DNA from: Hondaea fermentalgiana
Taxonomy: Eukaryota; Sar; Bigyra; Thraustochytrida; Thraustochytriidae
Assembly: GCA_014084085.1 (NCBI GenBank)
Contig: NPFB01000174.1
Location: forward strand, 8,607 to 72,606
Reading direction: 5' to 3'
Length of the DNA stretch: 64,000 nt
Made by a program: the position numbers and the translations under genes
Notes under the pieces: generated by a model
Database searches by the model: none
Told to the model about the DNA's origin: nothing
Seen by the model: only the letters and a program-made list of their open reading frames with translations
Shown: positions 48,257-58,897 of the stretch, piece by piece
Layout: every line of letters starts with the position of its first letter
Numbering within the stretch: the stretch's first letter is position 1

Positions 48257-48528
48257 TCACTGTCAAGTCAGCTGCAGCTGCAGCTGCTGCTGGCTGGTGG
48301 AGACGGAGCGCAAGTAGAGCCTGGCAGCAGGAGGAGGAGGACGCAGACGCTGACTGACCGACAGATGTGAGTCTGGGCTTGGAAGATTCGATCCATGGAC
48401 AACGTGCAACCTGCCAAAAGTCAGTGCTGATTAACCTGCCAAAAGTCAGTTCTCAAAAGGAACGAATGAATGCCAAAAGATCGCACGTCGATGGCGAGGC
48501 AAATAAACAAGGCTGGCAAAAAGATCAT

Positions 48529-51219
48529 TCATTTTCGTTTGTTAGACAGGTTGAGCGAGCGGTGGCGCGCGCCACGCTGCGAGGCACGCTGCGCCTCCGC
48601 AACGCTAGTGTAATCGCTGCTACTGGTGTTGCTAGTGACACCAGACCCAGCGGCAGATGAAGAAGCGCCAGCAGCACCAGCAGGAGTGGAGGAGGCCAAG
48701 GCGGCGCGCGAACGTGCGGATGACGAGGAAAAGGGCCACCAGCGACGCTTGCTGCGCTGTGAGCTCGACTGCTTCCCCGAAGCAGTTGATCGGGACTTGC
48801 CGCTCTCTTGACGCCCGCTCGCGCCGTTGTTGCCCTCGTCCCTGGAAAGGTCAATAAAGTGCGCAAACTTGGCCGAAGAAGAGCCCTGTGCGCCCTGAAA
48901 GTCGCCGTCGGCACCAGCATCAAGACCACTGAGACCATTGCGCCCATTCGCCGCGCTCCCCGCGCTGTCGTGGGCCGAAATGCCCTTGCGCTTCATGGCC
49001 ATTTCATACGGCGTCGAAGGCGCGGCTGCGGCTCCGGAGGGTGACGCAAGTGCGTCTTTGGACTCGCCAGCGGGATGGCCCGCAAAAGGCTGAAGCGAAT
49101 GTGAAGGCCCCGCCGCGGGAGTACTAGCGCTGCCGCTGGCGCCGGCCACGCCGCGTCCCGTGTCGCTCTGTGCAGAGGCCTTGGCAGCAGACAGGTAATG
49201 CTTGACCTGATCCGGATCCATGATCTGCCGGTCGACCCGCGTCGTGAGTTTTGCCATGAGTTGGTCGAGATCATGGCGCGCGTGCTTGTCGCGGGCCGCG
49301 AGGCGCGACCTCGCATAGTATTTCACGGCGCGACGCAGCTCGCGACGTGCTTGCTCCATGAGAGACTCTGCCTGTGTTTCGGCGTCCTCCATTTCCTTGC
49401 GCATCAATGCAAAACTTGAAACAGCGTTGTCTGTCTGCCGCTTGATGACCATGTAGTGGTCGTTCGTAGACCTGCCGGCAGCCGCGACGGTCTTGGAGTG
49501 TTTGCGAATCGACAAGAGGAGATCGCGTTCCGTCTCTGCGTCGCTCGTCAGCTCCCGGAGCTGGAGCGCTACCTTTTCCGCAGCCACGGCTGCACGACAG
49601 GCCACATCGGCAGCCTGGATCTGCTGCTTGGCGAGCTGCTCGACATCCTCGAGGTCCGGCTCACGCCCGGGCGCAACATTGCCCTCAGTCGCCCGCTGCA
49701 GCCGCTGCACTTGGAGCGCCAAACTCTTGTACGTGCCCAGCAGCTTGGTCAGCTCGGTCGCCACAGCCTTTACGCGTGCATCATCGGCGCCCCGAATGTA
49801 AAAAGGCGGTGGCCCGCCACGTGCTGCCGCGCCACCGCGGCCCCCGCTGCCATTGCCGCCACGGCCACCGCTGCCATTTCCAGCTGCGAGCTGACCGCTC
49901 TGAAAGTAGATCATTGTCCACCACTTGCCCTTGACGATGCTACAATGTTTTGTCGATGCCGTCACAAGCGTAACCAAGAGGTACAGGCCACTCGAGGCCA
50001 TGGTGAGCGCCGCAGGGCTCGTGGCGTGCCGAGACAAGACGCGCCAGTCCCAAGCCGAGGTATAGGCCCAGGCCAAGGTGCCTGCAAGTCCGCAGGCAAG
50101 AATGGCGACTGTCCACTTGAATCGAGATCTTCGCCAGGTCGCCTTGGGGGAAAACAGTCTGCGCAGAATCATCGTCGATGCGAAAAAGACGCAGAATGGC
50201 GGTGCGAGCGCCACGAGGTTAGGATACGTCAGGATCTCCGCCCACGGTGCTGACACGCGCAGTCTTCCCATGCGCTCGAGGGAGTCCGCCCAACGCATCT
50301 GCAAAACCTTTGTGGCAGCCGGACCACGGTGCGCGGAGACAAGATTCTGCGGAATCCAGCGCTCGATGACGGGAAGCAAGTGTCCAGACGCGAGCTCCAG
50401 CGCCGCGTCCACGTTAAAGAGGGTTGCGAGCAGCACATAGCAAAGGTGGGCCGCATCCACTGCGGGCTCGAGCAGAAAAAATGCCGTCAGATCATGCGCC
50501 AGACAGGCGCCCAGGCCAACAGTGAGGCAAAGACTGACGCCCGAGGGACCGAGCACCTCTTGAACCTCGAGGCCGCCACCGCCTCCGTGCGCATCGCTAC
50601 CACTTGAAGAAGATGATGACGAGGACTGCGACCACTCACTCATGACCAGCATGCAGGCACAGAAGCAAGCCGCTGCAATGTGCAAGCGGAGCACGTGATT
50701 ACTCTTTAACGAGAGCGCACACATGCTCGCGACGATTGTGGCCATGACGGGCTGGGCGTCCGCAGCACGGTCGCGCAATACCGTGCTGAGGCACGCACAG
50801 TAAAGAATGACGCAGGCCGCTGGCGAGTAGCGTTGCAGCGTGCGGCGCGCCAGCAGCAAGATGGCGAGTGCAGTCAAGACCCAGCCCACGGAAAATAATA
50901 TGGCCTCGGTGTCGGTCGAAAGGTCGATGCCAGCCTCGCGCTCGAGCGCAGCCATGATATCTGTTCGGTGTTCTGGTGCGCCAGCGTCGCGCAATGTGGT
51001 TTCTACATGGAGTGCAGGGAGCTTACAGGTCACAAGGATGCCAAAGAGAAGTGAAATCGCCCCGAACAGGAGCATTTCGTCGCACTGGCCGGACGCCATG
51101 CAGACGCAGGCCACCGTCACGCCGATGCCCAACACCATGGCATCCTCCTCCTGGTACTCTGTCCACTTGCGCACCAAGCTCGCGCCGAGCTTGGCGCCGG
51201 GCACGGCCGACGAGCCCAT
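48529..51219 (-). CDS. Unrecognised multi-pass membrane protein with cytosolic coiled-coil half
   Basis: The 896-residue product is not recognised. The first 420 residues contain about nine or ten hydrophobic segments. Residues about 430-470 are a Gly-rich linker. Residues about 480-660 are charged and helical with heptad-like spacing, likely a coiled coil. The rest is Ser/Ala/Gly-rich and ends in basic residues. Composition of the membrane half is Leu/Ala/Cys-rich without transporter motifs. ATG 51219 is preferred; the open frame before it is Arg-rich and leader-like. Confidence 0.7.
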   Translation of the reverse strand: MGSSAVPGAKLGASLVRKWTEYQEEDAMVLGIGVTVACVCMASGQCDEMLLFGAISLLFGILVTCKLPALHVETTLRDAGAPEHRTDIMAALEREAGIDLSTDTEAILFSVGWVLTALAILLLARRTLQRYSPAACVILYCACLSTVLRDRAADAQPVMATIVASMCALSLKSNHVLRLHIAAACFCACMLVMSEWSQSSSSSSSSGSDAHGGGGGLEVQEVLGPSGVSLCLTVGLGACLAHDLTAFFLLEPAVDAAHLCYVLLATLFNVDAALELASGHLLPVIERWIPQNLVSAHRGPAATKVLQMRWADSLERMGRLRVSAPWAEILTYPNLVALAPPFCVFFASTMILRRLFSPKATWRRSRFKWTVAILACGLAGTLAWAYTSAWDWRVLSRHATSPAALTMASSGLYLLVTLVTASTKHCSIVKGKWWTMIYFQSGQLAAGNGSGGRGGNGSGGRGGAAARGGPPPFYIRGADDARVKAVATELTKLLGTYKSLALQVQRLQRATEGNVAPGREPDLEDVEQLAKQQIQAADVACRAAVAAEKVALQLRELTSDAETERDLLLSIRKHSKTVAAAGRSTNDHYMVIKRQTDNAVSSFALMRKEMEDAETQAESLMEQARRELRRAVKYYARSRLAARDKHARHDLDQLMAKLTTRVDRQIMDPDQVKHYLSAAKASAQSDTGRGVAGASGSASTPAAGPSHSLQPFAGHPAGESKDALASPSGAAAAPSTPYEMAMKRKGISAHDSAGSAANGRNGLSGLDAGADGDFQGAQGSSSAKFAHFIDLSRDEGNNGASGRQESGKSRSTASGKQSSSQRSKRRWWPFSSSSARSRAALASSTPAGAAGASSSAAGSGVTSNTSSSDYTSVAEAQRASQRGARHRSLNLSNKRK

Positions 51220-54200
51220 GCTGTCGCGCTCCACTCGCTCTCGCGCGCTGCCGCAGCGGCTTCCCGTCGTTCTGCACCTCGCCGGCGCCTTCGTTCGTGC
51301 CTCGTTTCGCCAGCGACCGCGACCGCGACGAGCCGCGGCGCGACCGGGACCGCGCCTCCTTCGAGCGCTGCGCTGCCTGCGGCTCTGCGCCGCGCTGCGC
51401 CGCGCTGCGCCCCGCCGCACGAGCTCGGTCGCTCGCGCGCGCGTCGCGCCCGACTGGATCTATAGTTGCTTTGTTTTCCTTGCTTGCTTTCGAGCCTCCT
51501 CAACATTCGATGGTACTAGTACGCCGCGCGCGGCTCCTCGGAATTGCCAGGAACTTGCTGAGGCTGCACTGCACGCTTCGTTCATCCAGCTGGCGGATCG
51601 TGCGCGACGCCGGACGCGCATATCGGACACGCACGCTTTCGCCGTGTACGCGCATCATTTGCGAGTCCATCGAAATAAGATCTTGCCCTCCCACCATTGA
51701 AGGAAAAGGTTTGTAGTCATTGCTGGCGGGCCAATGATGAGGTTCTTTTTTGGAGCTGCTCACTCTCGGTCCATGGGCGCACTCTCAGTCCATGGGCGCA
51801 CTGTCAGCCTAGGCTAGAGCTGTTGATCTGTTTCTGCATTGCGAAGATGATCGGGTGCGAGCGAGCCTTGCCACTGGATTCCAAGATGATGATTTCGCCA
51901 AACCACCACCTTCAACTCATTTCCAGTTCACTCGTACTCACACTGACTGATGTCCAAAGTGTAGTAGGGCCACAGGTTTAAGCTCGAGCTGAGTAAACTA
52001 TTTTTGGCATGATCAACAACGATTACTACGTGCTCGAGCCTCAATTCATTTACAGAACCTCAGGCGGAAATTTGTCGATCGGCTCCTGGTCTGTATACTC
52101 GAGCAGCAGATTTTTCTTTCTTAAATGGTTTCATGCAAAGCGACCAATGGTGTTTCTTTGGTTTTTCATTTTCGAACGAGACAAACAGCGGCTGCGGACC
52201 GCACGCAAATGGTACCGTTTCAACAGTGGAAGTTCTCGTGCAGACTTCCCAGGTCGCGCGGGTGACTGTTTCATTCCGTAACAGCTGTGTGTTATAGCGA
52301 ACGGTAGGTCAAAGCAATTCCGCGACCATCACAGAGTAAACTCACCAAAACGCGAAACCTTCGGCTTTCAGGTCACTCTACAATCACGCAGAAGGCTTTG
52401 AACCACAGTTTCCCTTCCTTTCGCCTTGATCGAACAAGCACCCCTGCCCCCATTTCCAGAGGCCCGCGAGCCAAATGTTGACCAAATGGCCCCACCGAAA
52501 CGGTCACAATCTATTCTTGCACCCTTCCCCGGCCCCGTCCCCGTCCTCCTCCCGACGAAACGCCCACCGAAGCATGCACGCGTAGTCGTGTGGGCTCATC
52601 TCTACTATCCCCGTCCCTCCTCCAGACGTCCATGATGGAGGCCCATGCTCACGTTTGGCCGCCATCACCGACAGCTTCTCTATCTCGAATGGCGCCCTCT
52701 ACACAGGAACGCTTTGCTCTTTTCTTTTTCTTTCCTTTTTCTTTTACTTTTTCCCGCCTCGTACCGACTGACTGCACTAAGCGCGATTGACTTGACTCGG
52801 CTCGATCTCGGCCAACCCGCTTCCGGCCTACGCCCCGCCGTCTTCCCGCCATGACCAACCCGGGCGCCCTCGCACGTGGAGGCATGATTAGTGGGAGACG
52901 CACGCCGCCGCGTGCAGCCGTGCTGCGTTGCCTAGGAGCCTCCAGGACTCGCCGCAACAACAACAATATGTGGGTGGCGTCCTCTCTAAACACCGACCCA
53001 TCGGGACCACTCGAGCTGGCGCATAAAGTGCCTCCCGGTCCGGTGTGGCACGCCCCCTCATGAAAACCCCTCAACAGTGCGTGGGGCGGCAGCTACAAGT
53101 TCTGCTAGACCAGGCGCTAGCACTCGGTTGAGCGCACGTCGAACCCGAAGAGAGCAGCTGCAGCTGCTGCGCGTAGCCACCACCATCGCGGTGCAGCAGC
53201 GGACATTTTGTACGTGGTATAATCAATAGCGCGCCGCGCGCGTTGGCCAGAGCGAGACAACGCCGTCAAAGGCAAATGAAAGGAAAGTAGCGCACGTGCA
53301 ATAAAACAAGCTCGCAGTCGCGCGTGCGGAGGAGGGACGCTGCGAGCCTCAGCGTCTGTCGCCGCAGCCGTCCGTATATCATATCCCCGTCGGTCGTCCT
53401 GTGGCTAGGACGCGGTGGCCACTCGTCCAGTCTCGATCGATCAAACGCTCGTTCACGACATGCGAACAGCTGCAGCTGCAGCTCACAGGCGCTCCGCTTG
53501 GTTGAGCTCGCCTGACTGACAGAGCCTGGCATCGGCCGGAAGCAGCTAGCTATTCAGCCAGCGAGCTAGCGAGCTACAGCTAGCTAGCTACTAGATGGCT
53601 ATGTACGGCATACTGTCGGTTCCAACTCTGCGGCGCGCCAACTTGACGTCGCCGCGGCCGGGCTTCCGCGTTGGCCTGCAGCGCAGCCTCGCGACAGCCG
53701 CAGCCAGCCAGCTCAGCGGCGCGCTGCAGACCTGAGCGACACCTGCGGACTGCGACTTGCTGAGCAGACCGGTCGCGCCGCCGGGCCGCGCAGCTCGAGC
53801 TCGCAGCGGCAGTGGCCATGAGCCTAACGCGCAGCGCAGGAAGCGCCGATGGAGCAGTATGACGGCAGTCACAGTCGAAAAAAAGTGAAAAGCCCGCTAC
53901 CGCCAGCACTACTGCTGCTTGGAAGCAAAGGGAAGAGAGGGGAAAAGCCGGGTTGGTCCGGTGGGGTTAGGCCCACGTAGACGTGCCTAGCCGTTACTCT
54001 TCCTCTCCGGCCCACGTGCAGACTGACTCTCGAGGGAAGTGATCTCAGCGGAGATGACGCCTCGCATCGCCACGCCTCGCATCGCATCGCCACGCCTCGC
54101 CTCGCATCGCCACGCCTTACATCGCACCACCACGCATCGCATCACCACGCCTCGCATCGGGGCGTGCGCGGCAGGTGGCCTGGCCTGATAGGCCTGGCGA

Positions 54201-54500
54201 CGCATGGGCTGCAGCCAACGCGCTGCTACGCTTGGCGGGACGCAGAGGGGCGACCATCAACGCATGTGCGCACGAGCTTAGCATTGCGGCTAGCTAGCCT
54301 GCCACGAGTAGAAAGCTAGTCAAAAAGAAAGTGGAAGCAGTGGCGACCGACCCAGGCACAGAGTGGGTTGAGCAGTGTGCTGCTCCATGCGAAGTCCATC
54401 CAAGCAAACTTAAAACTGCATACTGCACACACCTCCGCCAGCGACGGTAGTAGCAATAGCAATAGCAGCAGCACTTGCACAAGACGTGGTCTTGCGCAGG
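51220..54500. other. Long gene-poor region, no gene seen
   Basis: Longest spacer in the window (3.3 kb). It contains 19-base repeats with core TCCATGGGCGCACT at about 51767-51810 and AGCTGCAGCT elements at 53154-53170 and 53467-53483. An AGCTAGCT-rich patch (53545-53592) and a 15-base repeat block (54055-54160) follow. Small frames here lack recognisable content. It could hide a non-coding RNA or a spliced gene. Confidence 0.45.
54055..54160. repeat. CGCATCGCCACGCCT-type tandem repeats
   Basis: About seven imperfect 15-base (with 5-base variants) units; not in any supported gene. Confidence 0.85.
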
Positions 54501-55670
54501 ATGGCTGGGAGTGATCCCGTGCGCGGCCGCGGTCACAACCATGGCGCATCTATGCTTGCCCTCTCGCCAGTGACGAGACGCGCATTTCTGCTAGGGTTCG
54601 TCTTGACGCTGGTCCTGGTCGGGTACATCTCAATGGCGGACGTAGGAGGAACGCTCAACGAAAACCTCGAGGTCGAAAGGCCCGAGACCGAGGAGGACCC
54701 CTACCACGAGGATGATGTCGGCTCGGAGACCGACGATACGATCGCTCTCGAGAAGGGCTTGTCAGAGGCGGCCAAGACCACCGACACGAATTGGGGAGAC
54801 GACATCCTCGATCCCGAACTCGATTGCGTCGCACTCACAACGCCGCCAGACGCGACCGACGCGGTGAGCACCCCGCGCAACCTTGGACGCAACCTTCGAC
54901 GAAGTCGGCGAAAGAAGGCAGCTGGAGCCCTCTGCAGCAAGACGCTGCGCCGCACGCCCTCGTGGTTTATCGCCGCGGACAAAGGTAATCGCGAAATCTG
55001 CAAGTGGTTCAACCACTTCCACTGCGCCTTCAACTCGTGCTCGTCGTGGAACTACTTTCAAGTGCACTACGTGCAAAACTACTTGTACCTTCATGACGAA
55101 GAAACCCGCAACGCGATCGACGCGCTTGGCGAGCTTCCTGCGGACGCAAGAAAACCCGGACCCCAGGTGGGTAGACTCTCCTACAAGGACGGCGTGCCCG
55201 TCTACAAGCGCCCGCACCGTCTCAAAACCAAACAATACCTTTCCTACATCCACAAGAAGGCTGCCGGCTTGGAACGCGACTTGGAGAAGCAACCCGAGAT
55301 GCCCATGCCACGTAACCTTTGGCTACTCTGGCTTCAGGGCGAAGAGCACATGCGCAAACACAGCAAACTCAACTCCGCAGCCATTGACGGATGGCGCAAG
55401 CTCCATCCCGACTGGAACATCACCGTTGTCGATGCTAGTACCCTCGCCAAGTTTGCTCCGCTCACGGCGGCCTCGTGGCCCAAGGACCATCGTGGCATCT
55501 GGCATCTTTCGGACCTTTTACGCCTCGAGCTGGTGTGCAGATATGGCGGCGTTTGGGCCGATGCCTCGCTCGTGCCTGTCTTGACGCTTGACGAGTGGCT
55601 CCCCGACGCTTTTGCCAAGCCCGGACGCAAGTTTGTTTCGTTCCATTTCACAGAGCCTTTCACACGCTAA
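54501..55670 (+). CDS. Type II membrane glycosyltransferase-like protein, apparently C-terminally short
   Basis: The 389-residue product has a short cytosolic N-terminus, one signal-anchor (about 28-47), an acidic stem and a luminal domain. From about 272 the sequence P-R-N-L-W-L-L-W-L-Q-G, then D-L-L-R-L-E-L-V-C-R-Y-G-G-V-W-A-D-A-S, matches the nucleotide-sugar region of capsular-polysaccharide-synthesis/GT32-type transferases. In the family the catalytic domain continues well past this point; here a stop comes about 35 residues after the Y-G-G-V-W motif. The next 300 bases show no continuation in any frame. It may be a decayed gene, or one with an unseen intron. ATG 54501 is used; the codon upstream at 54486 is GTG. 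Confidence 0.7.
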   Translation: MAGSDPVRGRGHNHGASMLALSPVTRRAFLLGFVLTLVLVGYISMADVGGTLNENLEVERPETEEDPYHEDDVGSETDDTIALEKGLSEAAKTTDTNWGDDILDPELDCVALTTPPDATDAVSTPRNLGRNLRRSRRKKAAGALCSKTLRRTPSWFIAADKGNREICKWFNHFHCAFNSCSSWNYFQVHYVQNYLYLHDEETRNAIDALGELPADARKPGPQVGRLSYKDGVPVYKRPHRLKTKQYLSYIHKKAAGLERDLEKQPEMPMPRNLWLLWLQGEEHMRKHSKLNSAAIDGWRKLHPDWNITVVDASTLAKFAPLTAASWPKDHRGIWHLSDLLRLELVCRYGGVWADASLVPVLTLDEWLPDAFAKPGRKFVSFHFTEPFTR

Positions 55671-56384
55671 TTATAGTGCCTTGCGCAAAACTTTAGCAAC
55701 GACGACATTGTACAATTCCTTTGAACCCTCACTTATTGTAGCCCCCACGAAAATTAGATTTTCGCAGAGACCGTGATTCTACTTGCTTTACATGCCGTTC
55801 CAGCAAAGACCGAACTCTTGCCTCGCTCTTAGTCAGCTCCTTGATCGTATCCCCTCTCTTGCTACTTCTCGTTGTTCACAAGCATTTGATGGGCGAGCAA
55901 AAGCGAGAACGTCGCACGGTTACGTACCTCTCTTACTCGCGCGGCAGCTAAATTCGAGCTTCAAAATCGATGAAAACAATGTGGTCTATAAAGATAAATA
56001 GGGCAGTTAGATCCGTTGTTGGTCTGGGACTTCAAGTTCAGGCAGCTTGAATTCACAGTCAGCTTCGGCAATGCACCTCGAGACCCATGCACGTAGTACA
56101 TGCATTGGCGAAACATGGAAACTGCCTCTGCGGTGTGCAAAAAAAAGGAGTAGACGTTTGCTACATACAGTGTCGGAGCGCGACGAACGCGCGTGCGCGC
56201 GCGCGCAAGGTTTCCTTTGAGCAGGTCGAGGTCAATCAGCCAGAAGTGAAGAGGCTCGAGCTACGTTCGTGGTTGGGTGCGCTCCTACTGCTAGCCGCCG
56301 ACAGCCCGCTGGTCCTTGCGGATATAAATATTGTGCCGCTGATCAAGCAAATCTCTCGTGTCGGAGGCACACCAGAGCGCCACA
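55671..56384. other. Spacer after the short glycosyltransferase
   Basis: No gene is supported, and no glycosyltransferase-like sequence continues here. GCGC-rich dinucleotide run at about 56190-56206. The TATAAATATT at about 56321-56330, some 55 bases upstream of the next ATG, is a plausible core-promoter element. Confidence 0.5.
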
Positions 56385-57053
56385 ATGGCACGGCGCATCG
56401 TCTTTGGCTACGAGGAGCCTGACTGGACGACGACCACGGGGAGCTGCATGGAAGCGACCAAAGACAGCGTGCGACAACACGGCCCCGAACACTTTACGGA
56501 AAAAGTCAACCCAGACAACAAGACTGTGCACTGGGGATTCGGCACGGAGCGCCTCGAATACACGACCAGCAACGGGCTGCCAGATCCGCGCACCTCGGGC
56601 AATGCCGTCGTCAAGGTGAACAGGGGCGAAGAACTGAAAAAGACTAATTTTGTGCTCGGGTATGAGAAGCCCGATTATCAGCGCGGGACAGGGCCATCTT
56701 TTGACGAGATGGCTCATCACACAGCGCGCTTCATTGAGGAAAACAAAAAGGTCAAGAGGACGGCAACCTCAAATATTACCTGGGGCTACGAGAACAGCGT
56801 AGCGCAGTCACAGGCGCAGTCTGCATTCGTAAACCCTGGCACCGATTCTGTCTCTCGCAAACAGGAGAAGCGCCGCATCAAGGAGTTTGTCGACACGCTC
56901 AAGACCACAGCCGTCACGTTTGGTGTCGAGCCCGCATCGTACTCTACGTCAAGCCAATTGCCTGGCCATGATGTCACGAAACGGCCGCCTCCTGGCTTGC
57001 TCAGCACCAAGCAGGCACAACAAAAGACCAACATCGTCTTTGGCTATGACTAG
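56385..57053 (+). CDS. Small protein of six degenerate 42-residue repeats, possibly axonemal
   Basis: The 222-residue product repeats a short aromatic-Gly motif: V-F-G-Y-E, H-W-G-F-G, V-L-G-Y-E-K-P-D-Y, T-W-G-Y-E, T-F-G-V-E-P-x-S-Y and V-F-G-Y-D. The central Gly are at 8, 51, 92, 134, 180 and 220, spacings 43, 41, 42, 46 and 40. Between motifs the sequence is polar with Thr/Ser/Lys. No family is named with confidence. Small Tyr/Pro/Gly-motif repeat proteins of this look occur among flagellar microtubule inner proteins, which would suit a zoospore-forming protist; that is inference. Confidence 0.75.
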   Translation: MARRIVFGYEEPDWTTTTGSCMEATKDSVRQHGPEHFTEKVNPDNKTVHWGFGTERLEYTTSNGLPDPRTSGNAVVKVNRGEELKKTNFVLGYEKPDYQRGTGPSFDEMAHHTARFIEENKKVKRTATSNITWGYENSVAQSQAQSAFVNPGTDSVSRKQEKRRIKEFVDTLKTTAVTFGVEPASYSTSSQLPGHDVTKRPPPGLLSTKQAQQKTNIVFGYD

Positions 57054-57604
57054 CATGTGGACATGATTCCACTTATCTTTAGGCTTTCTTGCTTGTTGCA
57101 TTTCTTTGCTTTGCTTTGCTTTTGCCTTGCTCTTGTTTGCTTCATACAGCCCTGTCTCCTTTTTTTCAACACGCGCCGCCCATGAGCACCAACGCTGCAA
57201 TCTGTCACCTTGCTTCACATGTCAAGCTTGCACAAGCCAGCACGGGAACCCCGATGGCCACCAAGATGTTGCGGAACGCATTGTGTCCGGAGGAATCCAG
57301 CGTCGCTATTGAGCTATCGATTTGTCCTTTGCCTCGTCACGCGTATCGCTCTGGCAAAAGGGAAACTGTCTGCCTTCTAGCTCTCCCGTTGCCGCTGGCT
57401 TACGCGCTTACCCGCGGAGCTGCTGGCCGCCTGGCTGCTGCTGACTGGAGAGTCAGGCCTGCGGTTCTTCGTCTCTCTCGCAGTGGAGAGAAAGAGAAGA
57501 AGAAGGCCTGGCAAAAAAGGAGAGCGTAGCAAAGCGAGATCGGCAGCATCGACAGAAACTCTCGGTGCCGCGCGACGAAAGACTAGTTCGCTCTCGACGC
57601 AAGC
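57054..57604. other. Spacer, no gene seen
   Basis: TTTGCTTTGC-type repeats lie at about 57100-57140. No supported frame; the last 100 bases are leader of the Ddi1-type gene. Confidence 0.5.
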
Positions 57605-58897
57605 ATGCAGCTAACCTTTAGCGCGGATGGGCGCGTGGAGTCGCTTGAGCTGGGGGACTCCATGGCCCTATCCGAGGTTCGCGGCTTCGTGGAGGCACTC
57701 TTAGGCGTGCCCCAGACCGACATGGTCCTCGTCGTCAACGGCAGGGTCTTGCCCACCGAAGGCTCGCTGTCCTCGGCGGGGCTGCAGAACAATGACTTTG
57801 TGCTGGTGACGAACAATAATGCTCTCCACTCACAGCAGCAGCAACAAGGCCGGCAAGGCCAGCAACAGTCGTCATCGTCGGCGGCGGCCTTGCCCCAACG
57901 TCAGGGACTATCTTTGCCGGCAGGCGCTTCGCCGCCGACCTCCTCGGGCGCACGTGGCGCAAGCGCGGGCCTTGGCGCTAGTCTCGGGCAAGCTGGTGCC
58001 CAGGCCTCCGGGCCTGTTTTCTGGGAAGGCATGTCCGTCGACGAGGTCATGGCGCACAATACCAATCCGGCGCATATTGTCGATATCCTCCAGGCGAACC
58101 CCAAGGTGCTGCAAGAGCTCAACTTTCACAACGAAGAACTTGCCGCGCACATGCGCAAGGATCGCGCAACAGCTGTGCGGGAACTTCGCACTTTCATGAT
58201 GATGAACGCAACCGAGTCCACCATTGCAAAGCTCACATCGGATCGCAAGGATCGCGAGATGGAGGCTCGACTTCGCACGAACCCTATGGACGAGGAAGCG
58301 AACAAATATTTCGGTGAAAAGATTCAAAAGGAACGCATTCAGGAGCAGTACATGCAAATGATGCAATATTACCCAGAGTCCCTCTCGCGCGTTCTCATGC
58401 TTTACATCGAGGTGGAAATTAACGGCGTCGCTCTTCAGGCCTTCGTGGACAGCGGCGCGCAATCGTCAGTCATGAGCGGCAAGTGCGCCGAGAAATGTAA
58501 CCTGTACAAGGACATTGACAAGCGCTTTGCTGGTCAGGTAGTCGGCGTCGGCACGGGTCGGACGCTCGGACGCGTCCATCTGGCCATGTGTAAAATCGGG
58601 ACCGATAACTTTACCATTACCCTCACCGTCATGGACGATTCACAGGGGCTTGGTGACTCCAACATGGAAATGCTTCTTGGCCTCGATATGCTCAAGCGCC
58701 ATCGCTGCAGCATCGATCTCGCCGACGGTAAACTCTACTTTGAGGGCGCCTCAGGTCGCGTCTCGACGCCCTTTTTGCATGAAAAAGACCTTCCCGAAAC
58801 CAAGGGCGGGACGCTCGGGTATAATCCTAACAAGCAGCCCAACTCTGACGAAGCCGGAGAAGGCGAGCCGAAGAGCTCTGCAGAGAAAAGTTCCTAA
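57605..58897 (+). CDS. Ddi1-type ubiquitin-like/aspartic protease
   Basis: The 430-residue product is a cellular proteasome-shuttle protease. It has an N-terminal ubiquitin-like domain (about 1-72), a Gln/Ser/Ala-rich linker (about 75-140) and a helical segment (about 150-260). A retropepsin-fold domain follows (about 264-395) with catalytic D282 in F-V-D-S-G-A and a downstream M-L-L-G-L-D-M-L-K-R-H flap-region signature. The C-terminal UBA domain of some Ddi1 proteins is not visible. Relatives cleave heavily ubiquitinated substrates such as Nrf1-type factors in the cytosol and nucleus. This is a host gene, not a retroelement fragment. Confidence 0.95.
   Translation: MQLTFSADGRVESLELGDSMALSEVRGFVEALLGVPQTDMVLVVNGRVLPTEGSLSSAGLQNNDFVLVTNNNALHSQQQQQGRQGQQQSSSSAAALPQRQGLSLPAGASPPTSSGARGASAGLGASLGQAGAQASGPVFWEGMSVDEVMAHNTNPAHIVDILQANPKVLQELNFHNEELAAHMRKDRATAVRELRTFMMMNATESTIAKLTSDRKDREMEARLRTNPMDEEANKYFGEKIQKERIQEQYMQMMQYYPESLSRVLMLYIEVEINGVALQAFVDSGAQSSVMSGKCAEKCNLYKDIDKRFAGQVVGVGTGRTLGRVHLAMCKIGTDNFTITLTVMDDSQGLGDSNMEMLLGLDMLKRHRCSIDLADGKLYFEGASGRVSTPFLHEKDLPETKGGTLGYNPNKQPNSDEAGEGEPKSSAEKSS

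Larger units (their letters stand above)
47205..48528. promoter_or_regulatory. Spacer upstream of Sec14-GOLD copy 2, contains assembly gap
   Basis: It holds CTGCTCGCT-type repeats (about 47330-47400), GCCGA-type degenerate repeats flanking the gap, a GACA tract and an AGCTGC palindrome cluster (48269-48290). A CGCAAGT heptamer lies at 48309-48315. No gene is supported. Confidence 0.5.

Noticed and set aside
47205..48266. N-terminal extension of Sec14-GOLD copy 2 by some 350 residues
   Set aside because: The open frame runs through the N run and GC-rich short repeats, lacks any domain, and the paralogue starts at the equivalent of 47204.
52009..52281. Small plus-strand gene of 90 residues
   Set aside because: It starts with ATG but has no motif and sits in an A/T-rich gene-poor stretch; not distinguishable from chance.
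57605..58897. Retroelement protease
   Set aside because: The D-S-G-A protease domain lies in a full cellular Ddi1 layout with an N-terminal ubiquitin-like domain, and no integrase, reverse transcriptase or terminal repeats are nearby.
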